Assembly (NCBI RefSeq): GCF_006715175.1
Contig: NZ_VFMQ01000001.1
Location: 1,550,001-1,614,000 of the forward strand
DNA from: Curtobacterium citreum
Lineage (GTDB): Bacteria > Actinomycetota > Actinomycetes > Actinomycetales > Microbacteriaceae
Reading direction: 5' to 3'
Length of the DNA: 64,000 bases
A program made the translations under genes and the position numbers. The notes below the pieces were generated by a model. That model was given only the letters and a program-made list of their open reading frames with translations. It was not told the origin of the DNA and ran no database searches. Below are positions 1 to 8,055 of the stretch, one piece after another. How positions within the stretch are numbered: the first letter of the stretch is position 1; each line of letters starts with the position of its first letter.

Positions 1-6
1 CGCTGA

Positions 7-25
7 CCCCGGGCCCGCCCCGGGG
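7..25 (-). terminator. Hairpin after thiD-tenA
   Basis: A perfect 7-bp all-GC stem with a 5-nt loop lies about 15 nt beyond the stop codon of the minus-strand thiamine operon. There is no T-tract, as is usual for actinobacterial hairpin terminators. Confidence 0.45.
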
Positions 26-39
26 CACGCGCCGCCCCG

Positions 40-1479
40 TCAGTCCGTCGGCATCCGGAAGAACGCCAGCTCCCAGGCCGTCGACGTCCGGAACGCCGCC
101 GTCATCCGCCCGCGTTCCTCGGCGCTCGCCGCGGCCGCGTGCCGCTCGACCCAGTCCGTCGCCGCCGCCGAGGCCGCCGCGAACCCCGGGTCGCCGTAGG
201 CTCCGAGCCAATCGCCGAACGGGTGTCCCTCTGGTGCCCGGCCGAGCCACGTCCCGACCCAGGCGTAGACCCGGAAGCACGGCAGCACCGCCGCCGCCAG
301 GACCGCCGCCGAGCCGGTGTCCGCCGCCCGCTGCAGGTGCGCGAGGTACCCGGCGCACTCCGGGTGCACGGGGTCGTCCGCCCGGGAGCCCGCGAGCCGG
401 CGGTGGTGCAGGTCCCGCGCCTCGTCCGCACACCCCTGCGCGGCACCCGCCCAGAACGCGGCTTCGTCCGACGACGGCGTCGCCGCCGAAGCCAGGGCCG
501 ACAGGTGCCCCTGGTACGCCCGCAGGTAGTGCACGTCCTGCGCCAGGTACCCCGCGAAGACCTCCGTCGACAGCGTCCCGTCCCGCAGCCCCACCAGGAA
601 CGGCGTCGCGAGGATCTCCTCGAGCACGCCGGCGACGTCCGTCCACCACCGGTCCGTCCACCGCACCGGGGGCAGGAGGGCCCGCACGGCGGCACCGTGG
701 TCGACCGGTCCGTTCCCGCTCCCCACGCGCAGGTCGTCCGCCCCGGCCAGTGCGGCACCGAGCCACGCCTTCGCCTCACCGACCGCGAGCTCCCAGTCGC
801 CCGTCCGCACCACGAGCGTCGCGATCGCGCTCGACAGCGAGCACCCCGTGCCGTGCGTGTTCGTCGTCGCGACCCGCGGCGCCGAGAACGTCCGCCGCGC
901 GCCCGAGGGCTCCACGAGCTCGTCGTCCGCCGTGCCCCCGTCGTCGTGGCCGCCCTTGGCCAGGACCCGCACGTCCCACGTCCGTGCGACGAGCAGGGCC
1001 GGATCCTCGACGTCCGGTGCGCCCGCTGCCAGCTCCGCCAGCACCGCGAGCTCCGCCCGGTTCGGCGTCACCAGGTCGGCGAGCCCGAGGAGCTCCCGGA
1101 CCGCCTCGACCGCGTCCGCGTCGAGCAGCCGGTCGCCGCTCGTCGCCACCATCACCGGGTCGACCACGACGACCGGCGGCCGGTGCGCCCGGAGCCACGC
1201 CGTGACCTCGCGGACGACCGCCGCGGTGCCGAGCATGCCCGTCTTCACCGCGTCCACCGTCACGTCGTCGGACACCGCGTCGAGCTGCTCCCGCAGGAAC
1301 GCCGGCTCCGGCACGTGCACCGACCGCACGCCGTGCGTGTTCTGCGCGACGAGCGCCGTCACGACCGCCATGCCGTACCCGTCGTGCGCCGCGATCGCCT
1401 TGACGTCCGCCTGCACGCCGGCCCCGCCCGTCGGGTCCGTCCCCGCGATGCTCAGCACGCGGGGCACACCCCCGGTCAC
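40..1479 (-). CDS. thiD: Fused HMP/HMP-phosphate kinase and TenA-type thiaminase II (ThiD-TenA)
   Basis: The 479-residue protein joins two thiamine-pathway enzymes. Residues 1 to about 255 are ThiD, which phosphorylates hydroxymethylpyrimidine (phosphate); the N-terminus LSIAGTDPTGGAGVQADVK is the typical substrate-binding start and TNTHGTGCSLSSAIA is the nucleotide/anion-hole motif. Residues from about 268 onward are TenA, which salvages HMP from degraded thiamine; the expected Cys lies in LPCFRVY and the late Glu in TSTAWELAFF. The GTG start was chosen because it overlaps the thiE stop by four bases (GTGA) and gives a full-length ThiD start. It is the last gene of the operon, so it falls under the riboswitch ahead of thiM. 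ThiD-TenA fusions are known in Actinobacteria. Confidence 0.93.
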   Translation of the reverse strand: MTGGVPRVLSIAGTDPTGGAGVQADVKAIAAHDGYGMAVVTALVAQNTHGVRSVHVPEPAFLREQLDAVSDDVTVDAVKTGMLGTAAVVREVTAWLRAHRPPVVVVDPVMVATSGDRLLDADAVEAVRELLGLADLVTPNRAELAVLAELAAGAPDVEDPALLVARTWDVRVLAKGGHDDGGTADDELVEPSGARRTFSAPRVATTNTHGTGCSLSSAIATLVVRTGDWELAVGEAKAWLGAALAGADDLRVGSGNGPVDHGAAVRALLPPVRWTDRWWTDVAGVLEEILATPFLVGLRDGTLSTEVFAGYLAQDVHYLRAYQGHLSALASAATPSSDEAAFWAGAAQGCADEARDLHHRRLAGSRADDPVHPECAGYLAHLQRAADTGSAAVLAAAVLPCFRVYAWVGTWLGRAPEGHPFGDWLGAYGDPGFAAASAAATDWVERHAAAASAEERGRMTAAFRTSTAWELAFFRMPTD

Positions 1480-2216
1480 GCGTCCGCCCCGTGGTCCGGT
1501 GCGCCGGCCTGGAGGCACGCCCCACCCCCGCCGTCGTCCGTCCGGTCCGCCCGGTGGCCGGGCCCGGCGGCGTCCCAGGCCGCGACGAGCGCGACGGCGG
1601 ACGCGCCCGGGTCGGCCGCCGCGCAGATGCCCGACACCACCGCGACGCCGGCGGCGCCGGCGACCCGGAGCGGCGCGACGTCGTCCAGCCCGACCCCGCC
1701 GATCGCCACGCACGGCAGGTCCGTGGCGGCGGCGATCCGCGCGAACCCGTCGTGCCCGAGCGCCGGCGGGTGGTCCGGCTTCGTCGTCGTCGGGTGCACC
1801 ACGCCGACCCCGAGCAGGTCCACCGTCCCGCGGGGGAGCCGCTCGACGGCCGCCAGGTGCTCCGGCGTGTTCGCGGTCAGCCCGACATGGGCGTCCGCGC
1901 CGAGCAGGGCACGCGCCGCCGTCACCGGGACGTCCGACCGGCCGAGGTGCACCCCGGCGACGGCGTGCCCGGCGTGCCGCGCCGCCAGGGCCACGTCGAG
2001 CCGGTCGTCCACCACGACCGTCGCACGGTCGCCCACCGCGTCCGCGACCGCCGCGGTCAGGGCGAGCAGGTCCCGGGCCGACGCCGTCTTGTCGCGGACC
2101 TGCACGATCCGCACACCGCCGTGCACCGCCGCACGGACGACCGCGAGCACGCCGAGACCGTGCCGGTCGCACAGCACGGGGTCGGTCACCAGGTAGACAC
2201 CCACGTCCGCGGTCAC
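1476..2216 (-). CDS. thiE: Thiamine-phosphate synthase ThiE
   Basis: ThiE condenses HMP-PP with hydroxyethylthiazole phosphate to give thiamine monophosphate. The 246-residue TIM-barrel protein starts with YLVTDP and contains [16 protein letters not shown], which matches the family VQLREK region, then [16 protein letters not shown] and the phosphate-binding end [25 protein letters not shown] (split across residues about 185 to 210). The GTG start overlaps the stop of thiM by four bases and its own stop overlaps thiD by four bases, so all three are translationally coupled. The C-terminal 30 residues are a low-complexity tail and add nothing recognisable. Confidence 0.93.
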   Translation of the reverse strand: MTADVGVYLVTDPVLCDRHGLGVLAVVRAAVHGGVRIVQVRDKTASARDLLALTAAVADAVGDRATVVVDDRLDVALAARHAGHAVAGVHLGRSDVPVTAARALLGADAHVGLTANTPEHLAAVERLPRGTVDLLGVGVVHPTTTKPDHPPALGHDGFARIAAATDLPCVAIGGVGLDDVAPLRVAGAAGVAVVSGICAAADPGASAVALVAAWDAAGPGHRADRTDDGGGGACLQAGAPDHGADA

Positions 2217-3076
2217 GCGCCGACCCCCTGCGGGGCGGTCGTGCCCGGTTCGGCGGTGATCCGGGCGGTGCGGACGACGTCCTCCGGGGTGAGGGACGCC
2301 AGCCGGTCGAGGAACAGCGGCTGGAACGTCCCCGGACCGCCGGCGTCCGCCGCCGCGAGTTCGGCGGCGATCGTGTGCACCGCCGTCGCCGCGACGGCCG
2401 CGACCCCGGGGTCGTCCGGGGCCACCGCCGTGAAGGCCGCGACGACCGCACCGAGCGCGCACCCGCCGCCCGTGATCCGCGTCAGGAGCTCCGTCCCGTT
2501 CGCCACCCGCACCACGCCGGTGCCGGGCGCGACCACGAGGTCGACCGCACCGGACACGGCCAGCGCGCCCACGATCCTCCCGTCCGACGCCCCGACGGCC
2601 GCCGCACGCGCGTCGTCGGGGCCGACCGTGCTGTCCACCCCGCGCCCACCGGCGCTCGCGCCGAGCACGGCGAGGACCTCGGAGGCGTTGCCGCGCAGCA
2701 CCGTGGGGCGCAGGGCCAGGAGCTCGCGCGCCAGCGCGGTGCGCACCGGGAGCGAGCCGACGGCGACCGGGTCGAGGACCCACGGGGTGCCCGCCTCGAC
2801 GGCGGCGGTCGCGGCCTCGACGGACGCGGCGCGCGGCTCGGCGTGCGGGGTGCCGGTGTTCACCAGCAGGGCGTCGGCGACCCGGGCGAACGGACCGGCC
2901 TCGGTCGTGACGTCGACCATCGCGGCCGAGGCACCGAGGGCCAGCAGGACGTTGGCCGTGACGTTCTGCACGACGGTGTTCGTGATGCACTGCACGAGCG
3001 GCGAGCGGGCCCGGACGGCCTCCAGCAGGTCGGCGGTGCGGTGGGCCCAGGCAGGGGAGGGCGCAGCGTTCTCCAT
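2213..3076 (-). CDS. thiM: Hydroxyethylthiazole kinase ThiM
   Basis: ThiM phosphorylates 4-methyl-5-(2-hydroxyethyl)thiazole for salvage into thiamine. The 287-residue protein has the family start [19 protein letters not shown], the segment VLDPVAVGS and the ATP-site motif [15 protein letters not shown] with the catalytic Cys. The ATG at 3076 was preferred over the longer open frame because the longer one would run through the TPP riboswitch just upstream. It is the first gene of thiM-thiE-thiD/tenA. No thiC, thiG or thiS is visible here, so this operon covers salvage and coupling only. Confidence 0.94.
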   Translation of the reverse strand: MENAAPSPAWAHRTADLLEAVRARSPLVQCITNTVVQNVTANVLLALGASAAMVDVTTEAGPFARVADALLVNTGTPHAEPRAASVEAATAAVEAGTPWVLDPVAVGSLPVRTALARELLALRPTVLRGNASEVLAVLGASAGGRGVDSTVGPDDARAAAVGASDGRIVGALAVSGAVDLVVAPGTGVVRVANGTELLTRITGGGCALGAVVAAFTAVAPDDPGVAAVAATAVHTIAAELAAADAGGPGTFQPLFLDRLASLTPEDVVRTARITAEPGTTAPQGVGA

Positions 3077-3081
3077 GGACG

Positions 3082-3158
3082 ATCCCTTCGCGAGTACGAG
3101 CTCGAGCAGGTTCGACGGGTGTGATCTCAGCCGCCCGGTGGCGGCACCCCGTGTCTCG
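3082..3158 (-). promoter_or_regulatory. TPP riboswitch (THI element) in the thiM leader
   Basis: Read on the minus strand, the leader contains in order CGGGGTGCC, GGCTGAGATCACACCCGT, GAACCTG and GCGAAGGGATC. These are the conserved blocks of the THI-box aptamer, including the CUGAGA pyrimidine-sensing loop and the GCGAAGGGA segment. The aptamer ends only about 5 nt before the thiM ATG and no separate terminator hairpin is visible. Control probably works by hiding the ribosome-binding region; AAGGGAT of the aptamer itself sits at Shine-Dalgarno distance. High thiamine pyrophosphate should therefore shut off the operon. Confidence 0.92.
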
Positions 3159-3219
3159 GGGCACACGGTACACGAGCCGTCCGCAGTCATCGAGGGGGCC
3201 CGTGTGCCAGGGTTGACGG

Positions 3220-4110
3220 GTGCCACATCCGACGCCTCCCGGACCCCCGCCCGGTCCGCGCGACCCCGGCGACGCGTGGGCGGTCGGACCCGACGGGACG
3301 AAGGCGTGGGGCCGCTTCGGCGCCGCCGGCCTGCTCGTCGACGACGGTCACGGCCGCGTGCTCCTGCAGCACCGCGTCGAGTGGAGCCACCACGGCGGCA
3401 CCTGGGGCATCCCCGGCGGCGCCCGGCACCAGGGCGAGGACGCCGTCACCGGCGCGCTCCGCGAGTCCGCGGAAGAGGCCGGGGTACCCGAGGACGGTGT
3501 CGACCTGCGCCACACGGCCGTCCTCGACCTCGGGTTCTGGACCTACACGACCGTGGTGGGCCGCGCCTCCCGGCCGTTCGACCCGGTGATCGCGGACCGC
3601 GAGAGCCTCGCGCTGTCCTGGATCCCGCTCGACCAGGTCCTCGACCTGCCGCTGCACCCGGGCTTCGGCGCCTCCTGGCCGGCGCTCCGCGACGCCATCA
3701 CGACCACCCCGCACGTCGTCGTCGACGCCGCGAACGTCGTCGGCAGCGTGCCCGACGGCTGGTGGAAGGACCGCGCCGGTGCGGCGTCGCGACTGCTGGC
3801 GTCCGTGTCGACGCTCGCCGCGGCCGGGCTGCCCGCCGACGCCCTCGGGCTCGGGTTCGACCGGTGGTGGCCACGCTGGACCGTGGTGCTCGAGGGCGCC
3901 GCGCGCGGTGCGGACGACGTCGGTGCGGACGTGACCGTGGTGCGCGCCGAGGGGTCCGGGGACGACGCCGTGGTCGCGGCGACGGCGGCCGCGGTCGATG
4001 CGGGCGACGCGCCCGTCGTGGTCGTCACGGCGGACCGTGAGCTGCGTGAACGCGTCGGGGCGCTCGGGGCCGAGGTCCGCGGTCCCGGGTGGTTCCGCGA
4101 GCAGGGCTGA
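3220..4110 (+). CDS. NUDIX hydrolase fused to a NYN/PIN-like domain
   Basis: The N-terminal half (about residues 25 to 155) is a NUDIX hydrolase. It carries a complete Nudix box beginning GGARHQGED and ending RESAEEAGV, with the metal-binding REXXEE glutamates all present. The C-terminal half (about 165 to 296) begins [11 protein letters not shown] and contains [14 protein letters not shown]. These are the acidic strand ends (D-x-x-N, then T-x-D-x-x-L) of the NYN/PIN nuclease fold. The substrate is unknown; the pairing suggests housekeeping of modified nucleotides or RNA. It starts with GTG and diverges from the riboswitch-controlled thi operon. The NUDIX call is firm and the NYN call is by motif only. 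Confidence 0.85.
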   Translation: MPHPTPPGPPPGPRDPGDAWAVGPDGTKAWGRFGAAGLLVDDGHGRVLLQHRVEWSHHGGTWGIPGGARHQGEDAVTGALRESAEEAGVPEDGVDLRHTAVLDLGFWTYTTVVGRASRPFDPVIADRESLALSWIPLDQVLDLPLHPGFGASWPALRDAITTTPHVVVDAANVVGSVPDGWWKDRAGAASRLLASVSTLAAAGLPADALGLGFDRWWPRWTVVLEGAARGADDVGADVTVVRAEGSGDDAVVAATAAAVDAGDAPVVVVTADRELRERVGALGAEVRGPGWFREQG

Positions 4111-4188
4111 GCGACCGCCGGGCTCCGGTTCCGGTCGCCGTGCGACGCGCATCGTGACCGAACCGTGACGGACCGGCCTCCGTGCCGA

Positions 4189-4194
4189 TACGCT
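4189..4194 (+). promoter_or_regulatory. Putative -10 box for the phosphotransferase gene
   Basis: TACGCT fits the actinobacterial TAnnnT form and lies 40 nt before the ATG at 4235. It is embedded in CCGATACGCTGG, a 12-mer that recurs unchanged before the FHA gene at 16305. No convincing -35 box is seen. Confidence 0.4.
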
Positions 4195-4234
4195 GGCGCC
4201 CACGTCGACGGGGACGTGCCGACAGGAGGTCACG

Positions 4235-4984
4235 ATGGAGCGTGTCACGAGAGCCGACGACCGCGTCCACCGCCCAGCCGGGCCCTGGACGCCGACGGTG
4301 CACCAGCTGCTCACGCACCTGCACGAGCAGGGCTTCGTCGCGGCGCCCGAGCCCATCGCCCTCGGCGACGCGCTCGAGACGGTCACCTTCGTGCCCGGCG
4401 TCGCGGGCAACTACCCGTGGAGCGCCGAGATCGCGGGCGAGGCGGCCCTCGTCACCTCCGCGCGCCTGCTCCGGCAGTACCACGACGCCGCGGCCACGTA
4501 CCCGCGCAGCGCGACCGACGTGTGGTCGCAGGCCGAACGCCTGCCGGTCGAGACGATCGTGCACGGCGACTTCGCGCCGTACAACTGCGTCTACGACGGC
4601 ATCGCGGCGGTCGGGCTCATCGACTTCGACACCGCGCACCCCGGTCCGCGGGTGTGGGACGTCGCGAGCGCGGTGTACCGGTTCGCCCCGTTCACCACCG
4701 GCCAGGTCGAGGGCAGCACGGCCCCGACCCTGGACGAGCGACTCGAGCGGGCCGCGGAGTTCTGCCGCGCCTACGAGCTCGACGACCGGTCCCGCGGGGT
4801 GCTCGTCGAGACGATGACCGCCTCGCTCGTCGCCCTCGTGACGACCATGGAGACCGAGGCCGCCGCCGGCAACCCGAAGTTCATCAGCGACCTGGAGCAC
4901 GGCCACGCCGAGCTCTACCGGGCCGACGTGGCGTACATCGAGGCGAACGCGGACGCGATCCACCAGGCGGTCACCGCGCTCTGA
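4235..4984 (+). CDS. Phosphotransferase of the APH/choline-kinase fold
   Basis: The 249-residue protein has the kinase-like catalytic motif HGDFAPYN (Brenner motif, catalytic Asp and metal-binding Asn, residues about 110 to 117), followed by GLIDFDTAHPGPRVWDVA. The latter corresponds to the metal-binding D-x-D of aminoglycoside and homoserine/choline kinases. The N-terminal ATP lobe is short (about 60 residues) and the glycine-rich loop is weak, so the lobe is reduced. The substrate cannot be told from sequence, and resistance should not be assumed. AGGAGGT lies 6 nt before the ATG. The gene is monocistronic between unrelated neighbours. Confidence 0.82.
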   Translation: MERVTRADDRVHRPAGPWTPTVHQLLTHLHEQGFVAAPEPIALGDALETVTFVPGVAGNYPWSAEIAGEAALVTSARLLRQYHDAAATYPRSATDVWSQAERLPVETIVHGDFAPYNCVYDGIAAVGLIDFDTAHPGPRVWDVASAVYRFAPFTTGQVEGSTAPTLDERLERAAEFCRAYELDDRSRGVLVETMTASLVALVTTMETEAAAGNPKFISDLEHGHAELYRADVAYIEANADAIHQAVTAL

Positions 4985-5046
4985 CGGACGGACCGCGCCC
5001 AGGCAGCGTGCAGCCCGCACGCGGCGGACTCCGACGGATCGTCCGG

Positions 5047-5052
5047 TAGCGT
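5047..5052 (+). promoter_or_regulatory. Putative -10 box for the J-domain gene
   Basis: TAGCGT ends 9 nt before the ATG at 5062. This leaves at most a 2-3 nt leader, although GGGAGG lies between the box and the ATG and could act as a ribosome site if transcription starts earlier. Confidence 0.35.
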
Positions 5053-5061
5053 CGGGAGGCC

Positions 5062-6012
5062 ATGACCGACAGCCCGGCCGACGCCACCCCGTACGAGGTG
5101 CTCGGCGTCCTCCCCACCGCCGACGACGACGAGCTCCGTCGCGCCTACCGCCGGGCCGCCCGCGAATCCCACCCCGACCTGGGCGGGGACGCCCGGCGCT
5201 TCCGGCAGGTCCAGGTCGCGTGGGAGCGCATCGGCACCCCCGCTGCCCGTCGTGCGTACGACGCCGGGTCCCGGGCGACGTCGGGGTCCGCCGGCACGAG
5301 CGGGCCGTCCGGGTCGTCGAGCTGGCGGAGCGACCCCGGCCGCGACGCGTACGCGCCGCCGGCCGCGCGCCGTGACTCCCGTCCGCGCGCCCGGTCGCAC
5401 GGCCACCCCGGCGGCCGGTCCCGCGAGGTCTTCCTGCAGGCGGAGCGCGAGTGGGTGGGACTCGGCGACCCGATCGACGACCCCTACGACCCCGTGCTCG
5501 TCCGTTCGGCACCCCGGCACGTCCGGCGCCTGCTCGGCGAGGCCCTGGCGGAGGAGGCGACCGCGTCGATCGTCGCGGACATGGGCATCGGCGTGACCGT
5601 GTGGCACGACCTGGACGCCGGCGCCGAGGGCAAGCTCGACCACGCCGTCCTCACCACCGCCGGGCTCTGGGCCGTCGAGTCGATCGACTGGGGCGGCCCC
5701 GTCCGCATCGAGCACGGCGAGGTCACCGGCGAGACCCTGGCGCCGGGGGAGCGCCCCGTCAAGGAGCTCGTCCGGGCGGCCCGCGCGGTGCAGAAGCAGA
5801 CGCGCGTCCGGTTCACCGGCAGGCTGCTGGTCGTGCCCGACACCGCGGTGGACGAGGACGTGCAGGTCGTCGGGCCCGCGCGGAAGCCGACGGCCTTCGT
5901 GGTCCGCCGCAGCGCGCTCCGGCAGGTCCTGAACGGCGTGTGGTCCCCGGAGGGCAACGTTGACGTCTTCGCGGTGCGCGACCAGCTGCAGCAGACCGTC
6001 CGCTTCGTCTGA
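5062..6012 (+). CDS. J-domain protein with NERD-like C-terminal domain
   Basis: Residues 7 to about 70 form a DnaJ domain: TPYEVLGVLPTADDDELRRA, then the HPD tripeptide in RESHPDLGG that stimulates Hsp70 ATPase. There is no Gly/Phe region, zinc finger or client-binding domain, so it is not DnaJ itself. After an Arg/Ser/Gly-rich linker (about 75 to 125) comes a globular C-terminal domain. Its core, KLDHAVLTTAGLWAVESIDW followed by GGPV, resembles the D-H-V-V...G-V-x-V-I-x-x-K-N-W pattern of NERD (nuclease-related) domains. The usual catalytic Lys position is here Ile-Asp, so activity is doubtful. The role may be to bring Hsp70 to a nucleic-acid target. Confidence 0.82.
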   Translation: MTDSPADATPYEVLGVLPTADDDELRRAYRRAARESHPDLGGDARRFRQVQVAWERIGTPAARRAYDAGSRATSGSAGTSGPSGSSSWRSDPGRDAYAPPAARRDSRPRARSHGHPGGRSREVFLQAEREWVGLGDPIDDPYDPVLVRSAPRHVRRLLGEALAEEATASIVADMGIGVTVWHDLDAGAEGKLDHAVLTTAGLWAVESIDWGGPVRIEHGEVTGETLAPGERPVKELVRAARAVQKQTRVRFTGRLLVVPDTAVDEDVQVVGPARKPTAFVVRRSALRQVLNGVWSPEGNVDVFAVRDQLQQTVRFV

Positions 6013-6027
6013 CCGCGCGCTGCGCGG
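6013..6027 (+). terminator. Short bidirectional hairpin between convergent genes
   Basis: CCGCGC, loop GCT, GCGCGG follows immediately after the stop of the J-domain gene and 10 nt beyond the stop of the opposing S4 gene, so it can end both transcripts. The stem is only 6 bp and has no T-run. Confidence 0.4.
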
Positions 6028-6037
6028 GGGGACCGCC

Positions 6038-6400
6038 TCAGTACCCGCGGAGCTTCTCCAGGTCCCGGCGCTCCCGCTTGCTCGGGCGTCCGGCACCGCG
6101 CTCTCGGGTCGGGACGAAGCCGGCCTCCTCGCGGGGGAGCCGCGGCGGGGTGCGGTCCTCGAAGTGCTTCGCGGCCTCCGGGGCGCTCGTCCGCTTCAGG
6201 ATGATGCCGCGGACGACCACGATCCGGTCGAAGCCGTTCTGGCGGACCCGCACCTCGTCCCCGGGGGCGACCGGCTGCGCGGCCTTCGCCCGCTCGCCGT
6301 TCACCCGGACGTGCCCGGCCTTGCACGCGGCGGTCGCGGCCGAGCGGGTCTTCGTGATCCGCACCGCCCAGATCCAGCTGTCCACGCGCGCTTTCTCCAC
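6038..6400 (-). CDS. S4-domain RNA-binding protein (Hsp15/HslR-like)
   Basis: The 120-residue basic protein begins RVDSWIWAVRITKTRSAATA and continues AACKAGHVRVNGERAKAAQ, the S4 RNA-binding fold at residues 5 to 65, followed by a positively charged tail (GRPSKRERRDLEKLRG). This layout matches Hsp15 (HslR), which binds stalled 50S subunits carrying nascent chains. The GTG at 6400 follows a TAGGGT box by 6 nt and no Shine-Dalgarno is seen, so the mRNA is probably leaderless. It is convergent with the J-domain gene; both would serve protein quality control, which is inference. Confidence 0.85.
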   Translation of the reverse strand: MEKARVDSWIWAVRITKTRSAATAACKAGHVRVNGERAKAAQPVAPGDEVRVRQNGFDRIVVVRGIILKRTSAPEAAKHFEDRTPPRLPREEAGFVPTRERGAGRPSKRERRDLEKLRGY

Positions 6401-6406
6401 TCGACC

Positions 6407-6412
6407 ACCCTA
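6407..6412 (-). promoter_or_regulatory. -10 box for a leaderless S4-protein transcript
   Basis: On the minus strand TAGGGT is followed by GGTCGA and then GTG. The 6-nt gap places the start codon at the expected transcription start, so the message has essentially no leader. Confidence 0.5.
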
Positions 6413-6455
6413 CGCGGCCGTCCCCGCGTCCCAGGCTGCGGCCGTCCCCGCACCC

Positions 6456-6461
6456 TAGGCT
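6456..6461 (+). promoter_or_regulatory. -10 box for the SH3-like gene, leaderless type
   Basis: TAGGCT, seven bases, then GTG at 6469. There is no ribosome-binding site between them. Confidence 0.5.
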
Positions 6462-6468
6462 CGCAGCC

Positions 6469-6783
6469 GTGCCCCAGTCCGACGAGCCCGACGCGACCCA
6501 GCCCGCGGCGACGCCGTCCGACCCGACCCCGCAGTCCGACCCCGCCGCGCTCGCTCGCGCCCGCGCCCTCGCAGTCCTCGCCACCGCCGCCCCCGGGGAC
6601 CGGCTCGTCGTCCGCGCACACCACGGCGACGGCGCCCGGGACGCCCTCGGCGAGCTCGTCGCCCGCACCCCGAGGACGGTGTCGATCGCGACCCGCCGCG
6701 GCACGGTCGTCGTGCCCCTGGACGCCGTCGTCGCCGCGAAGCCCGTCCCGCCACCCCCGGCACCACGGCCTCGCCGCACCTGA
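6469..6783 (+). CDS. Small stand-alone SH3-like domain protein
   Basis: The 104-residue protein has a disordered acidic/Pro-Thr N-terminus (about 25 residues). It continues with ARALAVLATAAPGDRLVVRA, then DALGELVARTPRTVSIATRR and GTVVVPLDAVVAAKPVPPPP. The latter blocks closely resemble the N-terminal SH3-like module that precedes the GNAT acetyltransferase domain in Rv0428c-type proteins of Actinobacteria. Here the acetyltransferase part is absent and the stop follows directly. The module may bind a partner or nucleic acid; no activity is claimed. Resemblance was judged from memory of the family pattern. Confidence 0.72.
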   Translation: MPQSDEPDATQPAATPSDPTPQSDPAALARARALAVLATAAPGDRLVVRAHHGDGARDALGELVARTPRTVSIATRRGTVVVPLDAVVAAKPVPPPPAPRPRRT

Positions 6784-6864
6784 CCCCCGCACCTGACCCC
6801 CGCGCCGGACCGCCCACCTCGCCCTGCTGCGGCGAGGCGACCCGACCACGCAGCGGCCCACCCG

Positions 6865-6870
6865 TAGCCT
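6865..6870 (+). promoter_or_regulatory. -10 box, leaderless type
   Basis: TAGCCT, six bases, then ATG at 6877. Confidence 0.48.
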
Positions 6871-6876
6871 CGGGGC

Positions 6877-8055
6877 ATGGTCGTCCCCGTCCCGCTCGGC
6901 ACCGAGGACCGGACCGCCCGGCTGACCCTCCACCGCCCCGACCACTGGCACCGCGAGGACGCGCAGCAGGCGGACCTCCGCATCACCGGTGACGACGTCG
7001 CGCTCACCGTCCGGTCCCGCCCGAGCGACCGGACGATCGCCGAGGAGCACACGAGCCTCCTCGAACGGCTCCCCGGGTCCGTCGGGGGGCTGCGCCTGAT
7101 CGGCTCCGACGCGTGGACCGCGGCCGGGGCCCCCGCACGCCTCGTCGAGTACGTCCGACCCACCGCGGACGAGTGGACCGAGGGCGGCGACGTCGCCGGT
7201 GCGCACCTGCTGTTCGTCACCGGTCGGCACCGGGTCGACGTCACCGTCGAACGTCCGCTCCGCCGGCTCGTCGCCACCGACGACCTCGTCTTCGCCGTGC
7301 TCGAGTCGGTCCGTGCGACCGAGCCGACCCCGGCACGCCCGCAGCGCGACCTCGAGCCGCTGCCCGCCCCCGCGCCCGCACCGGTCCTCGACGGACCGCG
7401 GGTGAGCGTCGCCGCACTCGCCACCCTGCAGGGCCTGGTCGGCCGCCGCTGGAACCCCACCCTCCTCCGCACCGAGGCGGGCCGCGAGCTCGTCGAGGCC
7501 GGCCTCGTCGGCCGGCTCGGCACCCTGCCCGAGTCCACGCAGGCGCTCCTCGCACCCTGGCAGGAGGGCACCCAGCCGGTCACGCTGGAACAGCACCTGC
7601 CCGACGGGCGGCGAACGCGCCTCCAGGCCTGGTCCGACACCGTCGTCGACGGGACGGACGACGTCGTGGTCGGCTCCGCCACGCCGGAACGGGTCGTCGC
7701 GCTGCTGGCCGGGAGGCTCGGCATCGGTCCGACGTGGACCTTCCCGTTCCGCACGGGGTCGCTCCGGGCGGACCTGCTGGGTCGCCGCGTCGGCGGCGGT
7801 ACCGACGCGCCGGACCTGCCCGCGTCGGTCGCCGAGGGCGACCCGCGGCTGGCCCGGTTCTGGTCCGCCCCGTGGACCGTCTCGCACCTGCTGCGTCCCG
7901 GCCGTCCGGAGCCCGTCACGATCGTGCACGCTGCCGGGCACGGCTTCGCGCGCGTCGGACGCACGACGGCCGGGGAGACGTCCTTCCGGACGGACTCCCC
8001 GGCCAACGTGTACCGGAGCGTGGTGCGCGCGGTGCTCGCCGCGCCGGCCGCCTAG
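6877..8055 (+). CDS. Conserved hypothetical protein, two-part
   Basis: I do not recognise this 392-residue protein. There is no signal peptide or membrane segment, so it is probably cytoplasmic. The first half (about 1 to 145) alternates beta strands and ends FVTGRHRVDVTVERPL. It resembles the small alpha/beta DcrB/LpqN-like fold that other Actinobacteria attach to secretion or surface proteins. A Pro/Ala linker (about 148 to 170) leads to a second domain starting VSVAALATLQGLVGRRWNPT and rich in beta/helix alternation. It is probably leaderless. Its stop codon shares bases with the stop of the opposing protease gene (CTAG at 8052-8055), so neither gene has room for a conventional terminator. 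Confidence 0.72.
   Translation: MVVPVPLGTEDRTARLTLHRPDHWHREDAQQADLRITGDDVALTVRSRPSDRTIAEEHTSLLERLPGSVGGLRLIGSDAWTAAGAPARLVEYVRPTADEWTEGGDVAGAHLLFVTGRHRVDVTVERPLRRLVATDDLVFAVLESVRATEPTPARPQRDLEPLPAPAPAPVLDGPRVSVAALATLQGLVGRRWNPTLLRTEAGRELVEAGLVGRLGTLPESTQALLAPWQEGTQPVTLEQHLPDGRRTRLQAWSDTVVDGTDDVVVGSATPERVVALLAGRLGIGPTWTFPFRTGSLRADLLGRRVGGGTDAPDLPASVAEGDPRLARFWSAPWTVSHLLRPGRPEPVTIVHAAGHGFARVGRTTAGETSFRTDSPANVYRSVVRAVLAAPAA

Noticed and set aside
40..2451. 803-codon single frame covering thiD-tenA and thiE
   Set aside because: The N-terminal 320 codons are an Arg/Gly-rich shadow of thiE and thiM; the true gene starts at 1479 with a GTGA overlap.
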